Source: Streptomyces sp. DH-12 (GTDB lineage: Bacteria; Actinomycetota; Actinomycetes; Streptomycetales; Streptomycetaceae). From it: a DNA stretch of 64,000 nucleotides. Of this stretch, positions 15,097 to 24,133 are shown piece by piece. The stretch covers positions 6,952,501-7,016,500 of the forward strand of contig NZ_PPFB01000001.1 of NCBI RefSeq assembly GCF_002899455.1. The letters are read 5' to 3'. The notes beneath the pieces are model-generated. The model saw only the letters and a list, made by a program, of their open reading frames with translations, had not been told where the DNA came from and did not search any database. Within the stretch, counting starts at the first letter, position 1; every line of letters begins with the position of its first letter. The position numbers were made by a program, and so were the translations under genes.

Positions 15097-16650
15097 TCAC
15101 CCCGGCGGGACACCCGGACCGCCGCCCTGGAGACGTTCCAGGTCCGACGGGCGGACCTGGATCGCCACCACCGCGACCAGGGCGGCGAGTCCGGCGAACA
15201 CGGCCGCCGTGACGAAGGCGGCGGACACCCCGGAGGTGAGGACCTCGGCGCCCCACAGCCCGGGCAGTTCGCCCGTGCGCCGGAACTGCAGCCGTTCGGC
15301 CGGGCTCGCCTGTTCCAGGAAGCGCGGGACCTGCCTCTCCGCCTCGTTCCTGCTGGCCGTGCCGTACACCGTCACCAGGATGGACAGGCCCAGCGAGCCG
15401 CCGACCTGCTGGGTGGCGTTGAGCAGTCCGGAGGCGGCGCCGGTCTCCCGCACGGGCACGTCGGACAGCGCCATCAGGGTCAGCGACACGAACTCCATGC
15501 CCATGCCGAAGCTGAACACCAGCATCGGACCGAGCACGCTGCCCGCGTAGGTGGAGTGCACGTCGGTCAGGGTCAGCCACCCCAGGCCCGCCGCCGCGAA
15601 GAGACCGCCCGCCACCATGAACGGTTTCGGTCCGTACACCGGCAGGAACCGCGACGCCAGCCCGGCGCCGACCGCGATGACCGCGCTCACCGGCAGGAAG
15701 GCGAGCCCCGCCTTCAACGGACCGAAACCCAGCACGTTCTGCACGAACAGGGTGAGGAAGAAGAACATGCCGAACAGCGCCGCGGCCAGGAACAGCATGA
15801 TCCCGTACGTGCCCGCTCTGTTGCGGTCCGCGAACATGTGCAGCGGTGTGATCGGCTGCGGCGACCGCCGTTCGAGCAGTACGAACGCCACCAGGACGAC
15901 GACCGCCGCCGCGAACGACGCCAGGGTCAGCGGATCCCGCCAGCCGTCCTGTGCCGCCCGGATGAAGCCGTAGACCAGCAGCACCATGCCGGCCGTGGAG
16001 GTCAGCGCGCCGGTGACGTCGAAGCGGCCCGGGTGGCGCTCGGACTCCTTGATCCAGCGCGGGGCGGCGAGGGCGATGAGCAGACCGATCGGGACGTTGA
16101 CGAACAGCACCCACCGCCAGTTCAGCCACTCCACGAGGATGCCGCCGGCCAGCAGCCCGATCGCGCCGCCGCCCGCCGACACCGCCGCGAACACCCCGAA
16201 CGCGCGGTTGCGTTCCGGTCCCTCGCGGAAGGTCGTGCTGATCAGCGCCAGGGACGTCGGGGAGGCGATCGCGCCGCCCACGCCCTGCAGCGCACGGGCC
16301 GCCAGCAGCTGACCGGAGTTCTGCGCCAGTCCGCCCAGCAGGGACGCCAGCACGAACAGCAGCACGCCGAAGACGAACACCCGCCGTCTGCCGAGGATGT
16401 CACCGGCCCGGCCGCCCAGCAGCAACAGCCCGCCGAACGTGAGGGTGTAGGCGTTGACCACCCACGACAGGCTGGTGGTCGAGAAGTCCAGGGAGCGCTG
16501 GATGTGCGGCAGCGCGATGTTCACGATGGTGATGTCCAGCACCACCATCAGCTGGCACGAGGCGATGACGAACAGGGCCATCGCGTTGCCCCCGCCGCGG
16601 CCGCCCCGTGCGGCCTCCCGAGTGGAGGCCGGTCGCGGACTGCTGGTCAT
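15097..16650 (-). CDS. MFS exporter, DHA2 (EmrB/QacA) family
   Basis: 517 aa with about 14 membrane segments. The family marks are LDITIVNIALPHIQ in helix 1, the motif A GGRAGDILGRRRVF after helix 2, and the motif C region GVGGAIASPTSLALISTTF. It is a proton-driven exporter of lipophilic drugs or metabolites. The start ATG at 16650 has GGGGGA upstream. The first 20 residues are a charged cytoplasmic tail. No regulator is adjacent, and it diverges from the ABC exporter operon. Confidence 0.92.
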   Translation of the reverse strand: MTSSPRPASTREAARGGRGGGNAMALFVIASCQLMVVLDITIVNIALPHIQRSLDFSTTSLSWVVNAYTLTFGGLLLLGGRAGDILGRRRVFVFGVLLFVLASLLGGLAQNSGQLLAARALQGVGGAIASPTSLALISTTFREGPERNRAFGVFAAVSAGGGAIGLLAGGILVEWLNWRWVLFVNVPIGLLIALAAPRWIKESERHPGRFDVTGALTSTAGMVLLVYGFIRAAQDGWRDPLTLASFAAAVVVLVAFVLLERRSPQPITPLHMFADRNRAGTYGIMLFLAAALFGMFFFLTLFVQNVLGFGPLKAGLAFLPVSAVIAVGAGLASRFLPVYGPKPFMVAGGLFAAAGLGWLTLTDVHSTYAGSVLGPMLVFSFGMGMEFVSLTLMALSDVPVRETGAASGLLNATQQVGGSLGLSILVTVYGTASRNEAERQVPRFLEQASPAERLQFRRTGELPGLWGAEVLTSGVSAAFVTAAVFAGLAALVAVVAIQVRPSDLERLQGGGPGVPPG

Positions 16651-16794
16651 GTCGGGTCCCCCTTCCGGGAGTCCACCGTTCGACCGTACGCGCGCCCTCC
16701 ACCGGTCACCACTCGATCACCGGCGGCCGACGATCCGGCCGGACACGCGCCTCGGGTAGCGCCTGCACCACCACGAACCGGTCGCTGGCTGCAT

Positions 16795-16816
16795 GGGCGG
16801 CGGCCCGCCGCCGCCC
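16795..16816. promoter_or_regulatory. hairpin in the divergent region before the ABC exporter operon
   Basis: GGGCGGCGG/CCGCCGCCC arms with a four-base loop, 47 bp before the ATPase start. It may be part of the operator read by the downstream two-component regulator or a leader hairpin. Confidence 0.35.
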
Positions 16817-16862
16817 TAGCGTCGGGGGTGCCCGAGGAACCGCACCCGGAAGGCCCCCGACC

Positions 16863-17627
16863 ATGTCCCTGACCCCGGACGGCATCGCCGTCGGTCTCGA
16901 GCGCGTACGCAAGACGTACGGCGGCGACCAGCCCGTCGTGGCGCTCGACGACGTGAGCGCCGAGTTCCCACGCGGCACCGCGACCGCCGTGATGGGACCT
17001 TCCGGGTCCGGCAAGAGCACCCTGCTGCACTGCGCGGCCGGCCTCGACCGCCCGGACTCCGGGCGGGTGCGGATCGGCGCCACCGACCTGTCGGACCTGT
17101 CGGAGAAGAAGCTCACCGAACTGCGACGCGCCCGGGTCGGCTTCGTCTTCCAGGCGTTCAACCTGGTGGGCGCGCTGAACGTGGAGCAGAACATCACGCT
17201 GCCGTCCCGGCTGGCGGGCCTGCGGCCCGACCCCGCGTGGGTCGACGAGGTCGTCCGGCGGGTCGGTCTCGGCGAGCGGCTGCGGCACCGGCCCGCCCAG
17301 CTCTCCGGCGGCCAGCAGCAGCGCGTCGCGATCGCCAGGGCGCTGGTCACCCGTCCCGAGGTGATCTTCTGCGACGAGCCCACCGGCGCCCTCGACACCC
17401 GCTCCGCGGCCGCCGTCCTCGACCTGCTGCGGTCGGCGGTCGACCGGTACGGCCGGACCGTCGTCATGGTCACCCACGATCCCGTGGCCGCCTCCTACGC
17501 CGACCGCGTGCTGATCCTGGCCGACGGGCGGATCGTCCGGGACATGGAGCGCTCCGGCGCCGAGCGGATCGCCGAACAGCTCGCGATGCCGGGCCATCGG
17601 CAGCCCGCGGCGAGCCGGGAGGGCTGA
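16863..17627 (+). CDS. ABC transporter ATP-binding protein (LolD/MacB-type)
   Basis: 254 aa. Walker A is GPSGSGKST, the Q-loop is FVFQAFNLV, the signature is LSGGQQQR, Walker B is VIFCDEPTGALD and the H-loop is VMVTHD. Subfamily character (GALDTRS, FxxFNLV) is that of ATPases that power FtsX-type permeases, which extrude lipids, peptides or antibiotics rather than importing. The ATG at 16863 starts the protein; the longer frame upstream lies in the divergent promoter. The stop is three bases before the permease start. Confidence 0.95.
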   Translation: MSLTPDGIAVGLERVRKTYGGDQPVVALDDVSAEFPRGTATAVMGPSGSGKSTLLHCAAGLDRPDSGRVRIGATDLSDLSEKKLTELRRARVGFVFQAFNLVGALNVEQNITLPSRLAGLRPDPAWVDEVVRRVGLGERLRHRPAQLSGGQQQRVAIARALVTRPEVIFCDEPTGALDTRSAAAVLDLLRSAVDRYGRTVVMVTHDPVAASYADRVLILADGRIVRDMERSGAERIAEQLAMPGHRQPAASREG

Positions 17628-17630
17628 CGC

Positions 17631-20159
17631 GTGCTCCGGCTGGCAGCGCAGACGCTGCGGTACCGCAAGGGCGGCTTCCTCGCCACGTTCGTGGCGCTCG
17701 CCGCGGGCGTCGCCGTCCTCATGACGTGCGTCCTGTTCGTGGAGTCCGGCCGGCGGCACGAGGGCGACCCGCAGCGCTACGGCGCTGCCGTCGCCGTGGT
17801 CGCCGACCGGGACCTGACCGTCGACGGGCCGACGGTGCTCGGCGAGACCGAGCGCACCACCGTGATCCTGCCCGAGCGGGGCAGCGTCCCCGAGGGCCTG
17901 GCCGGGAGACTGGCCGCCGTGCCCGGCGTCGACCGCGCGGTGGGCGACCGGCGGCTCGTCGTCGCCCTCACGGCGGTCCCCGGGCGGCCGGCCACCGGCC
18001 ACGGCTGGTCGAGCACCGCCCTCGCCCCGCACCGGCTGGTGTCCGGGGAACCGCCGCGCTCCGACCGGGAGATCGCCGTCGACGCCCGGCTCGCCGACGG
18101 CGCGGGCCTCGGACCGGGAGCCGCCACCGAGGTGGTCACCGGCGGCGTGAGCCGGACGTACCGGGTGAGCGGCGTGGTCGACGCGGACGGCACGGCGGGC
18201 GGGCGGGCGGCGCTGTTCTTCACCGACGCGCACGCCGCCGCACTCGACCCGCGCCCCGGCCGCTACGACGCCGTCGGCGTGCTCACCGCACCGGACGCCG
18301 ACCGGGACGCCGTCCTCGCCGAGGTGCGCCGGACCGCGGACGACGCGGGCGCCACCGCGTACACCGGCGACGACCGCGGACTCGCCGCCGAGCCCGACGC
18401 CGGCGCCGCCCGCTCCCTCACGCTCGGCGCCGGGGCCGCCTTCGCCGGGTACGCGGCGGTCATCGTCGGCTTCGTGGTCGCCGGCACCGTCGGGCTGTCC
18501 GTACGGCACCGGCGCCGCGACCTCGCCCTGCTGCGGGCCGTCGCCGCCACCCCCGGCCAGGTGCGGTCGATGCTCCTCGCGGAGGTCGGGCTGCTCGCCC
18601 TGCTCGCCGGCGTCGTGGGCGTTCCCGCCGGACTGCTCGCCGCCCGCCTGGTCCGCGACGCGCTCGTCTCCCGCGGCTTCCTCCCGGAGGACTTCGCCGT
18701 CCGGGGCGGCGCCCTGTCCGCCGCGGCCGCCGTCGTGGCGGTCGCCGTCGTGGCGCTGCTCTCCGCCTGGATCGCCGCGCTGCGCGTCACCCGCATCCGG
18801 CCCACCGAGGCGCTCGGGGAGGCGGCCGTGGAACCCGGCACCGGCGGCAGGGTGCGCCTCATCTCCGGACTGGCCTGCCTCGCCGGCGCGGTCTCCCTGA
18901 CCGGGCTCACCGGCGCCACCGACGGGCAGGCCGCGCTCGGAGCCGCCATGGGCATGCTCTACCTGTTCGTCCTGGGCGTCGCGCTGCTCGCGCCCTGGAT
19001 CAACCAGGCCGCCGCCCGGCTGCTCGGCCCCGTGCTGCGCGCCGTGTGGGGGACCAGCGGCTACCTCGCCGCCGCCAACCTGCGCGCCAACGCCCGCGGC
19101 ATGGTCGCCGTGCTGACCGCGCTCGTGCTGTCCGTCGGCCTCGGCGGCACCGTCTGGTTCCTCCAGGACAACCTGGAGCGGCAGGCCGTGGCGCAGAGCC
19201 GCGACGGGGTCCTCGCCCAGCACGCGCTGACCGCCGGCGCCGGACTGCCCGCCTCCGCGGCGGCCGAGGCCCGTCGCGTCCCCGGGGTGATCGCCGCGAC
19301 CGGCGTGCGCCGCACCTCCGTCGTGGTGCCCGACCGGCTCGAACCGCAGACCGTGCCCGCCCAGGGCATCGACCCGCGCGGCGCGGACCGCACCCTGGAC
19401 CTGCGGGTGCGCTCCGGCAGCCTCGACGCCCTGCGCGAGGACACCGTGGCCGTCTCCACGGCCCGCGCCGACGCGGCGGGCTGGCGGCTGGGGGACAGGG
19501 CCCGGCTGTGGCTCGGCGACGGCACACCCGTCACCCTGCGCGTCGTCGCCCTGTACGAGCGGGGCTGGGGCTTCGGCGACGTCACCCTGCACCGGCGGAC
19601 CCTCGCCGGGCACACCGTCACCGGACTCGACGACCGCGTGCTCGTCCGCACCGCCCCGGACACGGACGCCGGGCGTGCCCTGGCCGGCCTGGCCCGCCGC
19701 TACCCGGGCGGCCAGGTGGTGGACACCGGCCGGCTGACCGGCGACCTCGCGGAGGACGTCGCGGTCAGCGGCTGGCTCAACAAGATGCTCGTCGCCGTCC
19801 TGGTCGGCTACGCGTTCCTCGCCGCCGCCGACACCCTCGTCATGGCCGCCCTGGCCCGCACCCGGGAGCTGTCCCTGCTCCGCCTGGTCGGCGTCACCCG
19901 CGGCCAGGTGAAGCGGATGGTCCACGCCGAACAGGCCGGTCTGCTGGGCGTGGCGCTGCTCATCGGCGCCGCGATCGCCGCCGTCACCCTCACCACCGTC
20001 GTCCGCGCGGTCACCGGGGCCGCCGTGCCCCACGTGCCGCCCGCCGGCTGGGCGGCACTCCTGGGCGGTACGGCGGTGCTGGCGCTGCTCGCCACGGTGG
20101 TCCCCATCGGCCGCGTCCTGCGCACCGCCCCCGTCGAGGGCATCGGCGTCCGCGAGTGA
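17631..20159 (+). CDS. FtsX-like ABC transporter permease
   Basis: 842 aa. The start is GTG at 17631, directly after the ATPase. It has an N-terminal membrane helix, an external domain of about 220 residues, three membrane helices with the FtsX motif (HRRRDLALLRAVAATPGQVRSM), a second external region, and a final three-helix FtsX unit (RTRELSLLRLVGVTRGQVKRM). This duplicated FtsX layout is typical of bacitracin/lantibiotic-type detoxification exporters in Gram-positive bacteria. It works with the preceding ATPase. Confidence 0.94.
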   Translation: MLRLAAQTLRYRKGGFLATFVALAAGVAVLMTCVLFVESGRRHEGDPQRYGAAVAVVADRDLTVDGPTVLGETERTTVILPERGSVPEGLAGRLAAVPGVDRAVGDRRLVVALTAVPGRPATGHGWSSTALAPHRLVSGEPPRSDREIAVDARLADGAGLGPGAATEVVTGGVSRTYRVSGVVDADGTAGGRAALFFTDAHAAALDPRPGRYDAVGVLTAPDADRDAVLAEVRRTADDAGATAYTGDDRGLAAEPDAGAARSLTLGAGAAFAGYAAVIVGFVVAGTVGLSVRHRRRDLALLRAVAATPGQVRSMLLAEVGLLALLAGVVGVPAGLLAARLVRDALVSRGFLPEDFAVRGGALSAAAAVVAVAVVALLSAWIAALRVTRIRPTEALGEAAVEPGTGGRVRLISGLACLAGAVSLTGLTGATDGQAALGAAMGMLYLFVLGVALLAPWINQAAARLLGPVLRAVWGTSGYLAAANLRANARGMVAVLTALVLSVGLGGTVWFLQDNLERQAVAQSRDGVLAQHALTAGAGLPASAAAEARRVPGVIAATGVRRTSVVVPDRLEPQTVPAQGIDPRGADRTLDLRVRSGSLDALREDTVAVSTARADAAGWRLGDRARLWLGDGTPVTLRVVALYERGWGFGDVTLHRRTLAGHTVTGLDDRVLVRTAPDTDAGRALAGLARRYPGGQVVDTGRLTGDLAEDVAVSGWLNKMLVAVLVGYAFLAAADTLVMAALARTRELSLLRLVGVTRGQVKRMVHAEQAGLLGVALLIGAAIAAVTLTTVVRAVTGAAVPHVPPAGWAALLGGTAVLALLATVVPIGRVLRTAPVEGIGVRE

Positions 20160-20299
20160 GCACGCCCGTCCACTCCCGCACACCCGCCCGTTCCCGCGCC
20201 CGCACCCGGCCCGCGAGCCCCGGCCCCCGGCCGCCGTACGGCGGACGGCTCAGCGGGCCGGCGCCCGGGCGTTCTATCCTCCGTGCCCAGGAGGTGCGG

Positions 20300-21571
20300 A
20301 TGGTGGTGACCCACGACCGCCCGGCGGGCGTACGGCCGGGGCGGCGCCGGGCCGTGGCCTCCCGTGCCCGGACCGCGCTGGACGCGCTGGAGCACCTGGT
20401 CGGGGGACTGGGCACCGCCCTGCTCGCCCTGCTCGCCACGCTCTGGCTGGCCCTGACCGCGGTGACCTGCCTCGTCGGGATCGGACTGCGGCTGCTGCCG
20501 TCCGCCCTGCACGCGGTGCGCGCGGTCGCCGACCGGGAACGCGGCAGGCTCTCCCGCTGGGGCCCGGAGACCGTCGGCCCGGCGCCGCTGCCCGACGGGC
20601 TGCGCGCGATGCTCGCCGACCGCGCCGTCCGCCGCGAGGTGCGCTGGGTGGTCACGCACGCGGTCCTCGGCCTGTTCCTCGGGCTGGCCGGGGCGACGCT
20701 GCCGCTCAGCGCGGCCCACGACGTCGCCTTCCCGCTGTACTGGAGCTTCCTGCCGGAGAGCGAGTCCGCCTCCGCCGTGGGCTGGTGGACCGTCCGGGAC
20801 TGGCCCGGCGCCCTGGCCGTCAGCGGGACCGGTGCGGCCCTGGTCGGCGTCGTCCTGGTGTGCGCCCCCGCTCTCGCCCGGCTCCAGGCCTGGCCCGGAC
20901 GCCGGCTGCTCAGCCCCGAACCGGGCACCGACCTCGTCCTGCGGGTCGCCGAGCTGACCGCCACCCGCGCCGCCGCCCTGGACGCCCACGTCACCGAACT
21001 CCGGCGGGTGGAAAGGGCGTTGCACGACGGGACGCAGAACCGCATCGTCGCCGTCACCGTGCTGCTCGGGGCCGCCCGGCGCGCCCTCGCCCGGAACCCG
21101 GAGGAGGCCGCGGCCGTCCTGGACCGCGCCCAGGACGCCGCCGAACAGGCGCTCACCGAACTGCGGGCGGTCGTCCGCAGCATCCTCCCGCCCGTCCTCG
21201 CCGACCGCAGCCTGCCCGACGCGCTCACCGCGCTCGCGGCCGGCTGCCCGGTGCCGTGCCAGGTCGACGCCGACGTGTCCACGCGGTGCCCGGCGGCGGT
21301 CGAGGCGACGGCGTACTTCGCGGTCGCCGAGGCCCTCACCAACATCGCCCGGCACAGCGGCGCCGGTGAGGCGGGGGTCGCCGTGCGCGCGGCGGACGGA
21401 CTGCTGCACGTGGAGGTCCGCGACGACGGCCACGGCGGCGCCGACGAGCACGGCGGGACCGGGCTCACCGGCATCCGCCGCCGCGTCGAGGCCCACGACG
21501 GAACACTGGAGCTGGCCAGCCCACCCGGCGGCCCCACCACCCTGAAGGTGACCCTGCCATGCGGATCGTGA
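20300..21571 (+). CDS. two-component sensor histidine kinase (NarL-type partner)
   Basis: 423 aa from ATG 20300, with AGGAGGTG four bases upstream. Two hydrophobic pairs at about residues 40-80 and 118-200 form a membrane sensor without a large external loop, as in intramembrane-sensing kinases. The HisKA_3 domain carries the phospho-acceptor His in RALHDGTQNR. The ATPase has the N box EALTNIARHSGAGE and GTGLTGIRRRVEAH. The gene overlaps the response regulator by 13 bp and follows the ABC operon, so it probably senses the drug or envelope stress that the exporter relieves. Confidence 0.92.
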   Translation: MVVTHDRPAGVRPGRRRAVASRARTALDALEHLVGGLGTALLALLATLWLALTAVTCLVGIGLRLLPSALHAVRAVADRERGRLSRWGPETVGPAPLPDGLRAMLADRAVRREVRWVVTHAVLGLFLGLAGATLPLSAAHDVAFPLYWSFLPESESASAVGWWTVRDWPGALAVSGTGAALVGVVLVCAPALARLQAWPGRRLLSPEPGTDLVLRVAELTATRAAALDAHVTELRRVERALHDGTQNRIVAVTVLLGAARRALARNPEEAAAVLDRAQDAAEQALTELRAVVRSILPPVLADRSLPDALTALAAGCPVPCQVDADVSTRCPAAVEATAYFAVAEALTNIARHSGAGEAGVAVRAADGLLHVEVRDDGHGGADEHGGTGLTGIRRRVEAHDGTLELASPPGGPTTLKVTLPCGS

Positions 21572-22218
21572 TCGCCGAGGACGACGCGCTGCTGCGCGAA
21601 GGGCTGGCGCTGCTGCTGCGCGCCGAGTCCCTGGACGTGGTGGCGACGGCGGAGGAGCCCGGCGCCTTCCTCGCCGCCGTCGACGCGGAACGGCCGGACG
21701 TCGCCATCGTCGACGTACGCATGCCGCCCACCCACACCGACGAGGGGATCACCGCCGCCGTCGAGGCGCGGCGGCGTCTGCCCGGCCTCGCGGTGCTCGT
21801 GCTGTCCGCCTACGTCGAGCAGGCCTTCGCCACCGACCTGCTCGCGCAGGGCAGCGCCCGGCTCGGCTATCTGCTGAAGGAGCGGGTGGGGCGGGTCGAG
21901 GAGTTCCTGGAGGCGCTGCACCGGGTGGCGGACGGAGGCACGGCCATCGACCCGGAGGTCGTCGCCCAACTGTTCGCCCGCAGCAGGCACGACACCAAGC
22001 TGGAGCGGCTGAGCCCCCGTGAGCGCGACGTGCTCGCGCTGATGGCGGAGGGGCTGGGCAACGCGGCCATCGCGGAACGGCTCGTCGTGAGCGACGGGGC
22101 CGTGCACAAGCACATCCGCAACATCTTCGCCAAGCTCGACCTGCCGCCCGCCGACCGCACCGACCGCCGTGTGGCGGCCGTGCTGCACTTCCTCGAGGAC
22201 GTCCGCCGCCGGGGCTGA
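21559..22218 (+). CDS. NarL/FixJ-family response regulator
   Basis: 219 aa. Receiver: IAEDDALLREGL, phospho-Asp in VAIVDVRMPP, Ser in VLVLSAYVE, Lys in YLLKERVG. LuxR-type HTH: LSPRERDVLALMAEGLGNAAIAERLVVS. Partner of the overlapping kinase gene; the likely target is the promoter of the upstream ABC exporter operon. Confidence 0.94.
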   Translation: MRIVIAEDDALLREGLALLLRAESLDVVATAEEPGAFLAAVDAERPDVAIVDVRMPPTHTDEGITAAVEARRRLPGLAVLVLSAYVEQAFATDLLAQGSARLGYLLKERVGRVEEFLEALHRVADGGTAIDPEVVAQLFARSRHDTKLERLSPRERDVLALMAEGLGNAAIAERLVVSDGAVHKHIRNIFAKLDLPPADRTDRRVAAVLHFLEDVRRRG

Positions 22219-22308
22219 CCCGTGGTGGGGCGCACCGTGCGGGCATGGCGCGGGGAGCCGCGCGACGATCCCCGCACGACTCCCACCGCCCGGCGCGGCC
22301 CACGCCCG

Positions 22309-22668
22309 TCAGGCCTCACCCCTCCCACCGAGCGACCGCTCGGTGATCCGCTTCAGGTGATGCGCGAAAACCTCCGGCGCCTCCGGCGTGAGGGTCCGCA
22401 GCGCCACCAGAGCGGTGACGGCGACGTCGCACAACTCCGCGCTCACGTCGTCCCACGTGTGAGTGACCCCCTTCCGCGGATTCCGCCCCGTCGCCCCGAT
22501 CACGGCCTGGGCCACCTCACCCACTTCCTCGGACAGCTTCAGGATCCGCAGCAGGACCCGGTCGGGACCATCGTCGGGACGGCTGGCGTCCAACCAGCCG
22601 CACAGCCCCTCGACGGCCCCCCACAGATCCGCGGCCGGAGACGGCGGAGAGGACGACTGCTCGCTCAT
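22309..22668 (-). CDS. MazG-like nucleotide pyrophosphohydrolase family protein
   Basis: 119 aa from ATG 22668. The motif LKLSEEVGEVAQAVIG supplies the EExxE metal site of MazG-like all-alpha NTP pyrophosphatases, and WDDVSAELCDVAVTALVAL supplies the ExxD site. Single-domain members hydrolyse non-canonical or excess NTPs. The gene is convergent with the response regulator and possibly in one unit with the DoxX gene upstream (49-bp gap). Confidence 0.85.
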   Translation of the reverse strand: MSEQSSSPPSPAADLWGAVEGLCGWLDASRPDDGPDRVLLRILKLSEEVGEVAQAVIGATGRNPRKGVTHTWDDVSAELCDVAVTALVALRTLTPEAPEVFAHHLKRITERSLGGRGEA

Positions 22669-22717
22669 GACCGCACAGCCTCGCACAGCCCACCGACAGC
22701 GCCCGCCGCACCGCCCG

Positions 22718-23260
22718 TCACTCGAACAGCGCCCCCTGCTGCCCCTCCCGCGCCTTCCGCAGCCGCCGGCTGCGCGCCCCCACGGCCAGCGCCGTGGCCG
22801 CCGCCGTCACCGCGAAGGCCGCCGGCACCATCCAGCCCCGGTCCACCGAATGCCCCAGCACACGGTCGAGGGAGAGCCGCCCCGGCCCCGTGACGGCGAG
22901 ACCCGCCGCCGTCAGGCCCAGGGACGCGGCGTACTCGAAACCGCCCTCCTGGTTGAAGAAGCCGTTGGGCGCGTGCACCGCCGCCGCACCCGCCATCGCC
23001 CCGGCGGCGGCCGCACCCGCCGCCGGGGTGGCGAGGCCGAGCGCCAGCAGCAGACCGCCGCCGGTCTCCGCGACACCGGCCGCCGTGGCGCTGACCTTGC
23101 CGGGGGCGTACCCGATGGAGTCCATGAACTGGCCGGTGCCCTCGATGCCGCCACCGCCGAACCAGCCGAAGAGCTTCTGCGCACCGTGCGCCGCGAGCAC
23201 CCCGCCGGTTCCCAGCCGGAGCAGCAGCAGTCCCAGATCGCGTCGGTCGTAACAGGTCAC
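22718..23260 (-). CDS. DoxX family membrane protein
   Basis: 180 aa from GTG 23260, chosen because GGGGAG precedes it by five bases; the ATG at 23575 would include antisense of the next gene. Four hydrophobic segments are present, with the DoxX-type N-terminus LGLLLLRLGTGGVLAAHGAQKLFGWF and the conserved NGFFNQEGGFEY loop. DoxX proteins are small quinone- or redox-linked membrane proteins, in mycobacteria linked to thiol/oxidative stress. Specific role unknown. Confidence 0.88.
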   Translation of the reverse strand: MTCYDRRDLGLLLLRLGTGGVLAAHGAQKLFGWFGGGGIEGTGQFMDSIGYAPGKVSATAAGVAETGGGLLLALGLATPAAGAAAAGAMAGAAAVHAPNGFFNQEGGFEYAASLGLTAAGLAVTGPGRLSLDRVLGHSVDRGWMVPAAFAVTAAATALAVGARSRRLRKAREGQQGALFE

Positions 23261-23390
23261 GTCGTCTCCCCGTGAACGGTGGTCCGGCACCCGACCACCG
23301 TCGCACCGCCGCCCCGGCCCCGGCCCGTCGCCGACGCCGTTCGGGTGACGCGGGTGGCGGGGGCGTCGCACCGGTACGAACCTGACAGGC

Positions 23391-23717
23391 ATGCCCCTGC
23401 AGATCACCCGCCTCAGCGACCCGGCCGTCCGCGCCTTCGTCTCCGCCGTCAACGACCACGACCGGGAGGCGTTCACGGCCCTCCTGGCGCCGGGCGCCAC
23501 CATGGCGGACGACGGCACCGAGCGGGACCTCGCCGACTGGACCGACCGGGAGATCTTCTCCTCCCGCGGCCACATGGCGGTCGAGAACGAGTCCGACGGC
23601 GGCCGCCGCCTCGTCGTCCGCTACCGCAACGACACCTACGGCGAGATGCGCACCACCTGGTCCTTCACCGTCGACGACGACGGGCGCATCTCCCGCTTCG
23701 AGACCGGTCAGGCCTGA
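23391..23717 (+). CDS. SnoaL-like / NTF2-fold protein
   Basis: 108 aa. The pattern of an N-terminal helix (AVRAFVSAVNDHDREAFTALL), APGATMADDG and the final strand TTWSFTVDDDGRISRFETG fits the SnoaL-like NTF2 fold (cone-shaped pocket). No catalytic residues can be assigned, so it may be a binding protein or a small hydrolase/isomerase. It is divergent from doxX and followed by its own terminator. Confidence 0.82.
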   Translation: MPLQITRLSDPAVRAFVSAVNDHDREAFTALLAPGATMADDGTERDLADWTDREIFSSRGHMAVENESDGGRRLVVRYRNDTYGEMRTTWSFTVDDDGRISRFETGQA

Positions 23718-23736
23718 CGGCCCGTCCACTTCCGTC

Positions 23737-23781
23737 CCCCCTGCGGGCCCGGCGCCGCACAGCCGCCGGGCCCGCAGGGGG
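23737..23781 (+). terminator. terminator after the SnoaL-like gene
   Basis: Perfect 18-bp inverted repeat (23737-23754 and 23764-23781) with a nine-base loop, 20 bp after the stop. Confidence 0.9.
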
Positions 23782-23890
23782 TGGCCGTCCGTCCGAAACG
23801 CCTGTCCCGGGAGAACGGGTGACGGGACGGTCACGCGTCCCGCCCACGCGCCGGCCGGCGCGATCGGCGCCCCGGGCACCGGCACGCCCG

Positions 23891-23968
23891 CCGGGCTGCT
23901 CGAGGTCGTCGAGCAGCCCGGGGCGCGGACACCCGCGCCGGTCCGACACGGACACCCGCGCCGGTCCG
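23891..23968. repeat. inverted and direct repeats in the pyc upstream region
   Basis: The 352-bp stretch 23782-24133 has no gene. It holds a perfect 13-bp inverted repeat CCGGGCTGCTCGA/TCGAGCAGCCCGG (23891-23903, 23909-23921), then two exact direct copies of CGGACACCCGCGCCGGTCCG (23926-23945 and 23949-23968), 23 bp apart. Position and periodicity suggest regulatory sites for pyruvate carboxylase, or remnants of slippage; no promoter boxes are convincing. Confidence 0.6.
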
Positions 23969-24133
23969 GCGCAGGGGGCCACCGGGGACACGTTTCCCCT
24001 GTGGCCCCCGTTCGTCCCGGTATGCCGGTCCGTGTCCCGGGGCGGGTCCGTGCGAGTGGCCCGGCTCACATGGCGTACCGGATCCGCCGCGGACACGATG
24101 GTGATCGTCACCGGCAGGCTGAAGGGATCGACC

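Noticed and set aside
13394..15550. A long plus-strand frame reading through the VNTR as GKGAE repeats
   Set aside because: Outside the repeat it is Arg/Pro-rich and overlaps both the LPMO remnant and the endonuclease-fold gene in other frames.
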